From NCBI RefSeq assembly GCF_001641125.1, contig NZ_LWLP01000001.1, forward strand, positions 1,901,265 to 1,965,264: a stretch of DNA of 64,000 nucleotides, in the 5' to 3' direction. Source of the DNA: Arthrobacter sp. OY3WO11. GTDB taxonomy: Bacteria; Actinomycetota; Actinomycetes; Actinomycetales; Micrococcaceae. Positions 52,980-61,534 of this stretch are shown piece by piece. Below the pieces are notes generated by a model that saw only the letters and a list, made by a program, of their open reading frames with translations, made no database searches and was not told where the DNA came from. The translations under genes were made by a program, and so were the position numbers. Numbering within the stretch: the first letter of the stretch is position 1; the number at the start of each line of letters is the position of its first letter.

Positions 52980-52993
52980 TGTGGGCGCCGCTG

Positions 52994-53896
52994 CTAGAAC
53001 GAGTGTTCCGGCCCGGGGAACTGTCCTGACCTGACATCCTCGCCATACTGAGTGGCCGCGTCCAGCAGGGTGCTGCGCAGGTCCGCGTACTGCTTGACGA
53101 ACTTGGCCATCCGCCCGCCGCGCAGCCCGGCCATGTCCTGCCAGACGAGCACCTGTCCGGTTGTTTCCTTGCCCGCGCCGATGCCCACGGTGGGGACGGG
53201 AACAGCCGCGTCCACGGCGGCTGCCGTCCCGGCGGGGACCATCTCCATCAGCACGCAGAAGGCCCCGGCCTCAGCGAGGGCGACCGCGTCATCGATAAGC
53301 CGCTGCGCATCGTCGCCGCGGCCCTGCACGCGGTAACCGCCGAGCGCGTGCTCGCTCTGGGGGGTGAAACCGATGTGTGCCATGACCGGAATCCCGGCCT
53401 GGACCATGGCCTTCACCGTGGGCGCATAGTAGGCGCCGCCCTCGATCTTGACGGCGTGCGCCAGGCCTTCCTTGAGGAACCGGACGCCGGCGCCGACTGC
53501 CTGCTCCGCGGACACTTCGTAGCTGCCGAACGGCAGGTCGGCCACAATGAGAGCGCGTTTGGCGCTGCGGGCTACGGCACGGCAGAGGGGCAGCAGTTCG
53601 TCCACCGTGACCGGAAGGCTGGTCTCGTTGCCGAACACGTTGTTCGAGGCCGAGTCGCCGACAAGGAGAACCTCGATTCCGGCAGCGTCAAAAATTTCAG
53701 CTGTGTACTGCTCGTAGGCAGTCAGCATGGCGAACTTGGTACCGTCCCTCTTGGCCTGCTGCAGGTGGTGGATGCGCACCTTGGGCGGCTTCCGCTGCGG
53801 CGCAGCCTCAGCCGCAGCTGCCTGGCCCGGCCCGCTGCCGTAGGGGGCGGGGACGTCGGCGGACATGCTGGAATCGGAGCTGTTGCTTGAAGCCAT
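52994..53896 (-). CDS. panB: 3-methyl-2-oxobutanoate hydroxymethyltransferase
   Basis: This 300-aa enzyme makes ketopantoate, the first committed step of pantothenate/CoA synthesis, using methylene-tetrahydrofolate. Motifs are AMLTAYEQYTAEIFDAAGIE, LLVGDSASNNVFG, ADLPFGSYEVSAEQAVGA, VKIEGGAYYAPTV and IPVMAHIGFTPQSEHALGGY, with VLMEMVPAGTAAAV carrying the catalytic Glu. The ATG lies 6 nt after a TACGCT -10. An N-terminal Ser/Ala/Pro-rich stretch of about 35 residues precedes the barrel. No panC or panD is adjacent. Confidence 0.96.
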   Translation of the reverse strand: MASSNSSDSSMSADVPAPYGSGPGQAAAAEAAPQRKPPKVRIHHLQQAKRDGTKFAMLTAYEQYTAEIFDAAGIEVLLVGDSASNNVFGNETSLPVTVDELLPLCRAVARSAKRALIVADLPFGSYEVSAEQAVGAGVRFLKEGLAHAVKIEGGAYYAPTVKAMVQAGIPVMAHIGFTPQSEHALGGYRVQGRGDDAQRLIDDAVALAEAGAFCVLMEMVPAGTAAAVDAAVPVPTVGIGAGKETTGQVLVWQDMAGLRGGRMAKFVKQYADLRSTLLDAATQYGEDVRSGQFPGPEHSF

Positions 53897-53902
53897 GGCA
53901 TG

Positions 53903-53908
53903 AGCGTA
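53903..53908 (-). promoter_or_regulatory. -10 element TACGCT of panB, probable leaderless start
   Basis: On the minus strand TACGCT ends exactly 6 nt before the ATG at 53896. Confidence 0.45.
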
Positions 53909-54069
53909 GTGCGGGAGCCGCTGTCCTAGCTACCGCGGGCCGGAGGCTCCACGGGTGATAAGGGTCATAGGGCCCGGCCTGCGGCGGGGTCCCGACGGTG
54001 CGCACTGCCCGATTGCGCGGCTCAAATCCAGGGGACGGGCGTTAACGCTGTGTTACGCACGGCGCAGGC

Positions 54070-54100
54070 TTCAACATCGGCGCCGAATGCTTAGTACAGT
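54070..54100 (+). promoter_or_regulatory. Candidate glnA2 promoter
   Basis: TTCAAC (54070-54075) with TAGTAC (54092-54097, 16-bp spacing) or TACAGT (54095-54100, 19-bp spacing). I saw no GlnR-like box here, unlike at glnA. Confidence 0.4.
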
Positions 54101-54172
54101 GTTGGTGAACTGCTGCCGGCTTCCCTTTACTGCGGGCCCGGAGCATGGACGTTGACCGGAGAAGAGGCCATC

Positions 54173-55513
54173 ATGGACCGCCAGCAAGAGTTTGTCCTGC
54201 GCACAATCGAAGAGCGCGACGTACGTTTCGTGCGCCTGTGGTTCACCGACGTCGTGGGTTCGCTCAAGTCCGTGGCACTTGCCCCCGCCGAGGTTGAGGG
54301 TGCGTTCGAGGAAGGACTGGGCTTCGACGGTTCCGCCATTGAAGGCCTTGCCCGGGTGTTCGAGTCAGACATGCTGGCCCAGCCCGATCCCTCCACCTTC
54401 CAGATCCTGCCGTGGCGCGGCGAGACGGAACAGACCTCGCGCATGTTCTGCGACATCCTCACCCCGGACGGCGAACCGTCCGCCGCGGATCCCCGCAATG
54501 TCCTCAAGCGGACCCTCGCCAAGGCCGCCGACATGGGCTTTACCTGCTACACCCACCCCGAAATCGAGTTCTACCTCCTCAAGTCCCAGGAACCCGGCCC
54601 GGACGGCGCCCCGGTGCCCGTGGACGAGGGCGGCTATTTTGACCATGTTCCCGGCGGCGTGGCCCAGGACTTCCGGCGGACAGCGGTCACCATGCTCGAA
54701 TCAGTGGGCATCTCCGTCGAATTCAGCCACCACGAGGCCGGCCCCGGCCAGAACGAGATCGACCTGCGCTACGCGGACGCCCTGCAGACCGCGGACAACA
54801 TCATGACCTTCCGCACCGTCATCAAGGAAGTGGCGCTGCAGCAGGGGACCTACGCCACCTTCATGCCCAAGCCGTTCACCGCCCACCCGGGCTCCGGCAT
54901 GCACACCCACTTCTCGCTGTTCGAAGGCGACACAAACGCGTTCTACGAGGCCGGCGCCGAATTCCAGCTCTCAAAGACCGCCCGCCAGTTCATCGCCGGC
55001 ATCCTCAAGCACGCGCCCGAGTTCACCGCAGTGACCAACCAGTTCGTGAACTCCTACAAGCGCCTCTGGGGCGGCGGAGAGGCTCCGAGCTACCTGAGCT
55101 GGGGCCACAATAACCGCTCAGCCCTGGTGCGGGTTCCGCTGTACAAGCCGGGCAAGGGCCAGTCCGCACGGATCGAGTACCGCGGCATCGATTCCGCAGC
55201 GAACCCATACCTGGCTTACGCGGTCCTGCTTGGGGCCGGCTTGAAAGGCATCGAGGAGGGCTACGACCTTCCGGCCGCGGCCGAGGACGATGTGTGGTCG
55301 CTGAGCTCGGCCGAACGCCGTGCCATGGGACACGATCCGCTCCCGGCCAGCCTCCACGACGCCATCCGGACCATGGAAGACTCGGAGCTCATGCCGCAGA
55401 TCCTGGGCGAGCAGGTGTTTGAGCACTTCCTGCGCAACAAGCGCGCCGAGTGGCAGGACTACCGCCTGCAGGTGACGCCCTACGAGCTGCAGCGCAATCT
55501 CGGCATCCTCTAG
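54173..55513 (+). CDS. glnA2: Glutamine synthetase-like protein GlnA2
   Basis: This 446-aa GS-I fold protein starts at the ATG set by GGAGAAGAGG upstream (MDRQQEFVLRTIEERDVRFV), not the earlier TTG. Metal and ammonium residues are in GFDGSAIEG, PEIEFYLL, EFSHHEAGPGQNEIDLRY, KPFTAHPGSGMHTHFSL and NSYKRLWGGGEAPSYLSWG. The adenylylation tyrosine of GlnA is replaced by Trp375 (DDVWSLSSAE), so GlnE should not modify it. It matches Rv2222c in length and in its place before glnE. Whether it is a true glutamine synthetase or acts on another amine cannot be decided here. Confidence 0.94.
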   Translation: MDRQQEFVLRTIEERDVRFVRLWFTDVVGSLKSVALAPAEVEGAFEEGLGFDGSAIEGLARVFESDMLAQPDPSTFQILPWRGETEQTSRMFCDILTPDGEPSAADPRNVLKRTLAKAADMGFTCYTHPEIEFYLLKSQEPGPDGAPVPVDEGGYFDHVPGGVAQDFRRTAVTMLESVGISVEFSHHEAGPGQNEIDLRYADALQTADNIMTFRTVIKEVALQQGTYATFMPKPFTAHPGSGMHTHFSLFEGDTNAFYEAGAEFQLSKTARQFIAGILKHAPEFTAVTNQFVNSYKRLWGGGEAPSYLSWGHNNRSALVRVPLYKPGKGQSARIEYRGIDSAANPYLAYAVLLGAGLKGIEEGYDLPAAAEDDVWSLSSAERRAMGHDPLPASLHDAIRTMEDSELMPQILGEQVFEHFLRNKRAEWQDYRLQVTPYELQRNLGIL

Positions 55514-55522
55514 GCGGCGGGC

Positions 55523-58500
55523 GTGAGCCTGGCACGCCGCCTCATTGCGGCTGGATTCAGCGACCTCGACAAGGGGGAGCGGTTCCTTGCTGCGCCGGAA
55601 CTGGAGGGGCTGGACCAGGACAGGCTGTTTGCGGGCCTGCAGATGGCAGCCAGCCCGGACACCGCCCTGCAGTCCCTGGTCCGCCTGATCGAAAAGCACC
55701 CGGCGCTCCGGGACCTGGCCGCCGCCGACCCCGACACCAGTGAACCGCTGTACCGCGTCCTGGGCGCGTCCGAAGCCCTGGGGGAGTTCCTGATCCGGCA
55801 TCCGGAACACCTGCAGGCCTTCCACGTCCGCACCAGCCCCGAGCCATTGCAGTCCGATCCTGCCGCCCTGCGCGGGGTCCTCCTGCAGTCCGTGGGGGCG
55901 GACCCCCGCGCGGCCCGGCCCGTGGCAGCCAGCACAGGAAATGACGCGTACGCGGCGCTTCGCACGGCGTACCGCAGGGGCGTGGTGGACCTCGCCGTCA
56001 AGGACCTGTGCTCGGCTGATCCCCTGGACTTCCTCCCGTCAGTGGGAGCGGAGCTTGCGGACCTTGCCGGCGCAGCCATCGAAGCGGCCCTAGCGGTCTC
56101 GCGCGCTGAGGCGGGTGAGCAGTACGGCGCCGGCGACGTTGCCGACGTCGGCCTTGCCGTGATTGGGATGGGCAAGTGCGGCGCCCGCGAACTGAACTAT
56201 ATTTCCGACGTCGACGTCATCTACGTGGTGGACCCCGGCGCCCTGGATGACGCGAAGGCGAACACCATAGGAACTGCGCTGGCGAGCGGAATCTCCCGCG
56301 CCATCTCCTCCGTTGCGCGTGAACCGGGCTTATGGGAGGTGGACGCGAACCTTCGGCCGGAAGGAAAGTCCGGACCACTGGTCCGCACCCTTGCCTCACA
56401 CGAGTCGTACTATGCCCGCTGGGCTGAAAGTTGGGAGTTCCAGGCGCTGCTCAAGGCCCGGACCATTGCCGGCGACACCAACCTTGGCCGCCGCTACGAG
56501 GAAGCCGTGGCGCCGCTGATCTGGAGTTCGGCAAGCCGGGACGGATTCGTGGAATCGGTGCAGGCTATGCGCCGCCGGGTGACCGAACACATTCCGGCTG
56601 CGGAGGAGCAGCGGCAGATCAAGCTTGGCCGCGGCGGGCTGCGTGATGTCGAGTTCACCGTGCAGCTGCTCCAGCTGGTCCACGGCAAAGCGGACGAGAC
56701 ACTCCGACGGCGGGACACCACCTCCGCCATCGCGGCCCTGTCAGCAGGGGGCTATATCGGCCGTTCAGACGCGGCCGCCTTCGACAATGCCTACCGCTAC
56801 CTGCGCCTGCTGGAACACCGCATCCAGCTCTTCCAGCTGCGCAGGACGCACCTGATGCCCGTTGCCGAACCGGCGCTCAGGTCGCTGGCGAAAGCCGTGC
56901 TGGGCCCCTTCTCCAACGAGCGGCCCCATCCGGACGCGCTGCTGTCCACCTGGCAGAAAACCAAGCGCTCTGTCCGGGAACTGCACGAGCGCATCTTCTA
57001 CCGGCCGCTGCTCAACACGGCGGCCAAACTCAGCAGTGAAGACGCCAAGCTGACGCCGGAAGCAGCCGAGGGCCGGCTCGCCGCCCTGGGATACCGGGAC
57101 CCGAAGGGCGCCATGCGCCATATCGAGGCCCTGACCGCAGGGGTCAGCCGGCGCGCAGCCCTCCAGCGGCAGCTGCTCCCGATCCTGCTCGACTGGCTGG
57201 CTGAAGGCGTGGACGCGGACGCCGGGCTCCTTGCGTTCCGGCGCGTCAGCGAAGCCCTGGGAACCACGCACTGGTACCTGGGGATGCTCCGGGACTCCAA
57301 TGCGGCCGCAGAGCGGTTGTGCCACATGCTGTCCAACTCACGGCTGATTGCGGATCTGCTGGAGGTTTCGCCCGAGTCGGTGGCCTGGCTGGGCCAGGAC
57401 AAGGACCTGGCGCCCGTGGGGTTCGATGCCCAGTGGCAGGAAATCACCTCCAAGATGTCGCGGCATGCGGATCCGGAGAGCGCCATGCGCCTCATCCGCC
57501 TGATCCGGCGCCGTGAGATCCTTCGGATCGCCGTCGCCGATTCAGCCGGCCTGCTGGACCAAGACCAGGTGGGGAGGGCCCTGGCGGACACGGACCGGGC
57601 CGCGGTTCTGGGCGCCCTGCGTGTGGCGGAGGGCATCGTCTCCGCCAACGGGCCGCTGAAGACCACCGTACTGGTGGTTGCCATGGGGCGGCAGGGCGGG
57701 CGCGAGATCGGCTACGGTTCGGACGCGGATGTTATGTACGTGCACAGGGCCCTGCCCGGGTTCAGTCCCGGGGAAGCGCAGGAGCAGGCCACCCGGATCG
57801 TCAATAAGGTCTCCACCCTGCTGACCCAGCCCCTGAAGCCGGCCATTATGGCGGAGCGGGTGCTCCAGATGGACGCGGACCTGCGCCCCGAGGGGAAAAA
57901 CGGGGCCATGGTCCGTTCCCTCGACTCCTTCGCCGAATACTACCGGCGCTGGTCACTCATCTGGGAGGCGCAGGCACTGCTGAGGGCCCGTCCCATGGCC
58001 GGGAATGACGACCTGGCCAAGGACTTCCTGGAACTCATCGACCCCATCAGGTATCCGGAATCGGTTGCGGACACCGACGTGAGGGAAATCAGGCGGATCA
58101 AGGCGCGCGTGGAGTCCGAACGCCTGCCCCGCGGCGCCGACCCCGCGCGTCACCTCAAACTGGGCCGGGGCGGACTGAGCGACGTCGAATGGCTTGTCCA
58201 GCTCCTGCAGCTGCAGCACGCCGGCAGCCACCCGGAGCTGCGGACCACATCAACGCTGGAAGCGCTGGACGCTGCCGCGCGGCTCGGCCTGCTCGCACAG
58301 GAGGACGCCGGCCTGCTGGCCACCGCCTGGCGGCTTGCCAGCCGGATCCGGTCCGCGAACGTCATCTGGAGCGGCAAGGCCTCGGACCTTCTGCCGTCGT
58401 CCCGGCGGGACCTGGAAGCCGTCGCCCGCTGGTGCGGATACGAACCGGGGCAGGCAGCGGCGCTGGAGGAGGATTACCTGCGGGTCAGCCGGCGGGCGAG

Positions 58501-58534
58501 GGCCGTCTTCGAGCGGGTCTTCTACGGACAGTAG
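55523..58534 (+). CDS. glnE: Bifunctional glutamine synthetase adenylyltransferase/deadenylylase
   Basis: This 1003-aa enzyme adds and removes AMP on a tyrosine of glutamine synthetase. Two nucleotidyltransferase domains are visible: N-terminal GMGKCGARELNYISDVDVIY (about 214-233) and C-terminal AMGRQGGREIGYGSDADVMY (about 719-738), each with the G...DxD metal site. Each is followed by a glycine-rich KLGRGGLRDVEFTVQLLQL or KLGRGGLSDVEWLVQLLQL motif. GTG start 9 nt after glnA2, same operon. Its substrate is expected to be GlnA (59810-61234) with Tyr402. Confidence 0.96.
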   Translation: MSLARRLIAAGFSDLDKGERFLAAPELEGLDQDRLFAGLQMAASPDTALQSLVRLIEKHPALRDLAAADPDTSEPLYRVLGASEALGEFLIRHPEHLQAFHVRTSPEPLQSDPAALRGVLLQSVGADPRAARPVAASTGNDAYAALRTAYRRGVVDLAVKDLCSADPLDFLPSVGAELADLAGAAIEAALAVSRAEAGEQYGAGDVADVGLAVIGMGKCGARELNYISDVDVIYVVDPGALDDAKANTIGTALASGISRAISSVAREPGLWEVDANLRPEGKSGPLVRTLASHESYYARWAESWEFQALLKARTIAGDTNLGRRYEEAVAPLIWSSASRDGFVESVQAMRRRVTEHIPAAEEQRQIKLGRGGLRDVEFTVQLLQLVHGKADETLRRRDTTSAIAALSAGGYIGRSDAAAFDNAYRYLRLLEHRIQLFQLRRTHLMPVAEPALRSLAKAVLGPFSNERPHPDALLSTWQKTKRSVRELHERIFYRPLLNTAAKLSSEDAKLTPEAAEGRLAALGYRDPKGAMRHIEALTAGVSRRAALQRQLLPILLDWLAEGVDADAGLLAFRRVSEALGTTHWYLGMLRDSNAAAERLCHMLSNSRLIADLLEVSPESVAWLGQDKDLAPVGFDAQWQEITSKMSRHADPESAMRLIRLIRRREILRIAVADSAGLLDQDQVGRALADTDRAAVLGALRVAEGIVSANGPLKTTVLVVAMGRQGGREIGYGSDADVMYVHRALPGFSPGEAQEQATRIVNKVSTLLTQPLKPAIMAERVLQMDADLRPEGKNGAMVRSLDSFAEYYRRWSLIWEAQALLRARPMAGNDDLAKDFLELIDPIRYPESVADTDVREIRRIKARVESERLPRGADPARHLKLGRGGLSDVEWLVQLLQLQHAGSHPELRTTSTLEALDAAARLGLLAQEDAGLLATAWRLASRIRSANVIWSGKASDLLPSSRRDLEAVARWCGYEPGQAAALEEDYLRVSRRARAVFERVFYGQ

Positions 58535-58557
58535 CCGGCAGGAGGTGGCAGGGACGG

Positions 58558-58587
58558 CTGACGCCTGTCAGGGCCCGGTGCTAGGTT
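58558..58587 (+). promoter_or_regulatory. Promoter of the VOC gene, probable leaderless start
   Basis: CTGACG (58558-58563) and TAGGTT (58582-58587) are 18 bp apart, and the -10 ends exactly 6 nt before the ATG at 58594. Confidence 0.55.
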
Positions 58588-58593
58588 GGGCGC

Positions 58594-59037
58594 ATGGCTA
58601 GCCAACTCTTCCTCAACCTGCCCGTCCAGGACCTCCAACGCTCGGTCGGTTTCTTCACGGCCCTGGGCTTCACTTTCAACCCTGACTTCACGGACGAAAA
58701 CGCCACGTGCATGGTGGTCAACGAGAACGCGTACGTGATGCTCCTGGTGGAGGCGTACTTCAAGACCTTCACCACAAAGGAGGTCGCCGGCACCAAGGGT
58801 TCAGCCGAAGCAATCATCGCCTACTCCGTGGACAGCAGGGAAGCCGTGGACCAGGCAGTGCAGACTGCCCTGGCCAACGGCGGCTCCGCGTCCCAGGATG
58901 CCCAGGACTACGGCTTTATGTACAACCACAGTTTCCAGGATCCGGACGGGCACCTCTGGGAGGTCTTCTGGATGGACCCGGCTGGCCCGCCGGACGCGTC
59001 CCCTTCAGAGGAAGCTTCTCCCGGACCGCAGTCCTGA
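58594..59037 (+). CDS. VOC family protein (glyoxalase/bleomycin-resistance fold)
   Basis: This 147-aa protein has two beta-alpha-beta-beta-beta units of the vicinal oxygen chelate fold: LFLNLPVQDLQRSVGFFTAL, GFTFNPDFTDENATCMVVNE, and DYGFMYNHSFQDPDGHLWEVF near the end. The family includes many uncharacterised lactoylglutathione-lyase relatives (PhnB/YaeR-like). Substrate is unknown. It is followed five bases later by a GNAT gene, likely co-transcribed. Confidence 0.9.
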   Translation: MASQLFLNLPVQDLQRSVGFFTALGFTFNPDFTDENATCMVVNENAYVMLLVEAYFKTFTTKEVAGTKGSAEAIIAYSVDSREAVDQAVQTALANGGSASQDAQDYGFMYNHSFQDPDGHLWEVFWMDPAGPPDASPSEEASPGPQS

Positions 59038-59042
59038 GCGGC

Positions 59043-59558
59043 ATGGGCACGGGCGTCTGGCTGATCTCGCTCCAGGACCTCGACGACGACGCCCGCGCCA
59101 TCCACCTCGAGGCAGTTGCCGGACTCGAAGTGGGCCCAGGGCAGGACAGGTTTGTTGGCGATCCGCTCCGCATGGCCCTCACCGGGCTTGCCGAGGAATC
59201 ACGCCGGCCCTATGTTATCGAGTCCGCCGGCCGGGCCGTCGGCGTCCTGACCCTGCAGGCCGCGGCGGCGCGCCTGGCAGGCTGGCCGGACGACCACTCT
59301 GCGTGGCTCCTCAGGGGCTTCCTGATCGACAGGCACGAACAGGGCAGGGGGCTCGGTCCGCTCGCGGCAGCCGCTGCCGTATCCGCCGCCCAAAAACTCT
59401 CGGCCAGGCACCACACCGGGGAGGCCGGCGTCGTTCTTTCCGTCAATGAAGCGAACGCTGCGGGCCTGTCCGCCTACCGCCGGGCCGGGTTCGTGGACCG
59501 GGGTCAGTACACCGGCGGGCAGGCGGGTCCGCAGCGGATCATGTTCCGCAGTTTTTGA
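59043..59558 (+). CDS. GNAT family N-acetyltransferase
   Basis: This 171-aa protein has the GNAT fold: strand around YVIESAGRAVGVLTLQ, then WLLRGFLIDRHEQGRGLGPL with the acetyl-CoA loop (Q/RxxGxG type), and SVNEANAAGLSAYRRAGF near the C-terminus. The spermidine/SpeG-like pattern FLIDRHEQGRG suggests small amine or peptide substrates. It is probably in an operon with the VOC gene. The real substrate cannot be inferred. Confidence 0.85.
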   Translation: MGTGVWLISLQDLDDDARAIHLEAVAGLEVGPGQDRFVGDPLRMALTGLAEESRRPYVIESAGRAVGVLTLQAAAARLAGWPDDHSAWLLRGFLIDRHEQGRGLGPLAAAAAVSAAQKLSARHHTGEAGVVLSVNEANAAGLSAYRRAGFVDRGQYTGGQAGPQRIMFRSF

Positions 59559-59697
59559 CCACAATGACATAACAGGCGGCGGGCCGCATTGCGCTGAGAA
59601 AGCGATTGCCCGATCATGTGGAATGGCGGTGTTCTTCAACCTTGTTGGGGGGAGGGCTGAAACTGGTCTTCGTCCCGGGGGGCATTCGTCAGGGGGT

Positions 59698-59729
59698 CCG
59701 GCTCCCGGTCTCAGCACGTCTGGAGCCGG
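59698..59729. repeat. Inverted repeat after the GNAT gene
   Basis: CCGGCTCC (59698-59705) and GGAGCCGG (59722-59729) pair with a 16-nt loop. It may help terminate the GNAT transcript. The remainder of 59559-59753 shows nothing clear. Confidence 0.4.
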
Positions 59730-59753
59730 GCTCCCACCTTCGGGCCACACGCG

Positions 59754-59787
59754 AAAGGCGGCCACCGGTATACCGGTGGCCGCCTTT
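59754..59787. terminator. 34-bp perfect palindrome, bidirectional terminator at glnA
   Basis: Arms 59754-59770 and 59771-59787 are perfect mirror complements, opening with AAAGGCGG and closing with CCGCCTTT around a central TATA. It stands 22 nt beyond the glnA stop, between convergent genes. It is the same style as 1517-1568. Confidence 0.85.
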
Positions 59788-59809
59788 GGTGTCTCAGGAG
59801 ACGGTGATG

Positions 59810-61234
59810 CTAGACGCCGTAGTAGAGCTCGAACTCGTAGGGGTTCGGGCGCAGGGACAGCGGGCGGATCTCGTTTTCGTACTTGTACTCGATCCAGGTG
59901 TCGATCAGGTCCTGGGTGAACACGCCGCCGGCCTGCAGGAACTCGTTGTCCTCGCGCAGGGCCTCCAGCGCTTCCTCGAGCGTGCCCGGAGCCTTGGGGA
60001 TGTCCTTGGCTTCCTCGGCGGGGAGCTCGTAGAGGTCCTTGTCGATCGGGGCCGGGGGCTCAATGCGGTTGCGGATGCCGTCGATGCCGGCCATCAGCTG
60101 GGCAGCGAACGCCAGGTACGGGTTGGAGGAGGGGTCCGGAGCGCGGAACTCGATGCGCTTGGCCTTGGGGTTGGAGCCCGTGATCGGGATGCGGATACCT
60201 GCGGAGCGGTTGCCCTGCGAGTAGACCATGTTGACCGGAGCTTCGAAGCCCTTGACCAGGCGGCGGTAGGAGTTCACCGTCGGGTTGGTGAAGGCCAGGA
60301 CGGCGGAGGAGTGCTTGAGCAGGCCGCCGATGTACCAGCGGGCGGTGTCGGACAGGCCGGCGTAGCCCTTCTCGTCGTAGAACAGCGGCTCGCCGCCGTT
60401 CCACAGCGACTGGTGGCAGTGCATGCCGGAGCCGTTGTCACCGAAGACCGGCTTGGGCATGAACGTTACGGACTTGCCCCAGGCGTCTGCGGTGTTCTTG
60501 ATGACGTACTTGAACTTCTGCAGGTCATCGGCAGCGTGCGTCAGCGTGGTGAACTTGTAGTTGATCTCGGCCTGGCCGGCGGAGCCAACTTCGTGGTGGC
60601 TGCGCTCGACCTCAAGGCCGGCTTCGTCCAGGGCGACACACATGGCGTCGCGCAGGTCAGCCTGCTTGTCGGTGGGGGAAACCGGGAAGTAACCGCCCTT
60701 GACGGGGGTCTTGTAGCCGAGGTTTCCGCCTTCTTCCTCGCGGCCCGTGTTCCAGTGGGCTTCCTCGGAGTCGATCTTGTAGAAGCTGCCCTGCGGGGAG
60801 GACTGGTACTGCACGTTGTCGAACACGAAGAACTCAGCTTCGGGAGCGAAGAATGCGGTATCGGCAATGCCGGTGGAGGCCAGGTATGCTTCGGCCTTCT
60901 CGGCCACGCCGCGGGGGTCGCGGTGGTACGGATCGCCCGTGCGGGGGTTGACGATGGAGAAGTTCAGCGCCAGCGTCTTCTCCATGCGGAAGGTGTCCAG
61001 GAACGCAGTGGTGACGTCCGGGATCAGTTGCATGTCAGATTCTGCAATGCCCTGGAAGCCACGGATGGAAGATCCGTCGAAGAGCTGGCCGTTGATGAAG
61101 AAGTCAGCGTCAACGCTCTTGGCCGGCACGTTGAAGTGCTGCTGGACGCCCGGGAGGTCGGTGAAGCGGATATCGACGAATTTAATATCTTCGTCCTTGA
61201 TGAACTTGAGGACTTCGTCCGCAGTCTTGAACAT
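59810..61234 (-). CDS. glnA: Glutamine synthetase type I (adenylylated)
   Basis: This 474-aa dodecameric enzyme makes glutamine from glutamate, ammonia and ATP. Signatures include [65 protein letters not shown] and [20 protein letters not shown]. The adenylylation site is Tyr402 in [10 protein letters not shown], codon at 60031-60029 on the minus strand. The adenylylating enzyme GlnE is encoded 1.3 kb away. A leader of about 150 nt with two hairpins and a GlnR-like box precede it. Monocistronic with a strong terminator. Confidence 0.98.
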   Translation of the reverse strand: MFKTADEVLKFIKDEDIKFVDIRFTDLPGVQQHFNVPAKSVDADFFINGQLFDGSSIRGFQGIAESDMQLIPDVTTAFLDTFRMEKTLALNFSIVNPRTGDPYHRDPRGVAEKAEAYLASTGIADTAFFAPEAEFFVFDNVQYQSSPQGSFYKIDSEEAHWNTGREEEGGNLGYKTPVKGGYFPVSPTDKQADLRDAMCVALDEAGLEVERSHHEVGSAGQAEINYKFTTLTHAADDLQKFKYVIKNTADAWGKSVTFMPKPVFGDNGSGMHCHQSLWNGGEPLFYDEKGYAGLSDTARWYIGGLLKHSSAVLAFTNPTVNSYRRLVKGFEAPVNMVYSQGNRSAGIRIPITGSNPKAKRIEFRAPDPSSNPYLAFAAQLMAGIDGIRNRIEPPAPIDKDLYELPAEEAKDIPKAPGTLEEALEALREDNEFLQAGGVFTQDLIDTWIEYKYENEIRPLSLRPNPYEFELYYGV

Positions 61235-61262
61235 CTATGCTCCTAACGCATATGTAATATCT

Positions 61263-61276
61263 GGCTGGCAAGCCAG
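61263..61276 (-). repeat. Small hairpin in the glnA leader
   Basis: GCTGGC-AA-GCCAGC lies about 30-45 nt upstream of the glnA start codon. Confidence 0.5.
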
Positions 61277-61298
61277 CTGATCCAGCGCAATCCGAAGC

Positions 61299-61321
61299 GC
61301 AGGGAAACGCAGTTTCCCTGC
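61299..61321 (-). repeat. Strong hairpin in the glnA leader
   Basis: GCAGGGAAAC (61299-61308) pairs perfectly with GTTTCCCTGC (61312-61321) over a 3-nt loop, inside the untranslated leader. There is no T tract. It may affect mRNA stability or translation. The arms contain GAAAC/GTTTC, also seen in the GlnR box. Confidence 0.6.
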
Positions 61322-61403
61322 TGTAAGTACCCTGCTGGTATTACCTGCCCTGTACTGCCTGGCGGCGGATTGCTTGAAACTGGTAACAGCCTATGGACGC
61401 GGC

Positions 61404-61441
61404 ATTTCCCGTCCGTGTCCGCATTGTTTCGGGCAGGTTAC
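61404..61441 (-). promoter_or_regulatory. GlnR-like operator of glnA
   Basis: Read on the minus strand from 61441, the order is GTAAC-N6-GAAAC-N6-GACAC-N6-GAAAT with exact 6-nt spacers. This follows the actinobacterial GlnR pattern GTnAC-n6-GAAAC repeated twice. It stands about 10 bp before a TAGGCT (minus strand 61393-61388) that may be the -10. The 61235-61534 gap contains this operator, the leader hairpins and the promoter of the next gene. Confidence 0.65.
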
Positions 61442-61522
61442 ATAGTGCCCTGATATGGCAACGCTATCTTCCGTCCACTCTGTGGTCTAACCCCATCCAC
61501 AGTGTGGTCGGCGGGAAGTCGC

Positions 61523-61528
61523 TAAGCT
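61523..61528 (+). promoter_or_regulatory. -10 element TAAGCT of the RDD gene, probable leaderless start
   Basis: TAAGCT ends exactly 6 nt before the GTG at 61535, with no ribosome-binding site. Confidence 0.5.
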
Positions 61529-61534
61529 TGAGCC

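Noticed and set aside
59606..61246. 546-aa open frame opposite glnA
   Set aside because: Antisense shadow of glnA; no ribosome-binding site or family motif.
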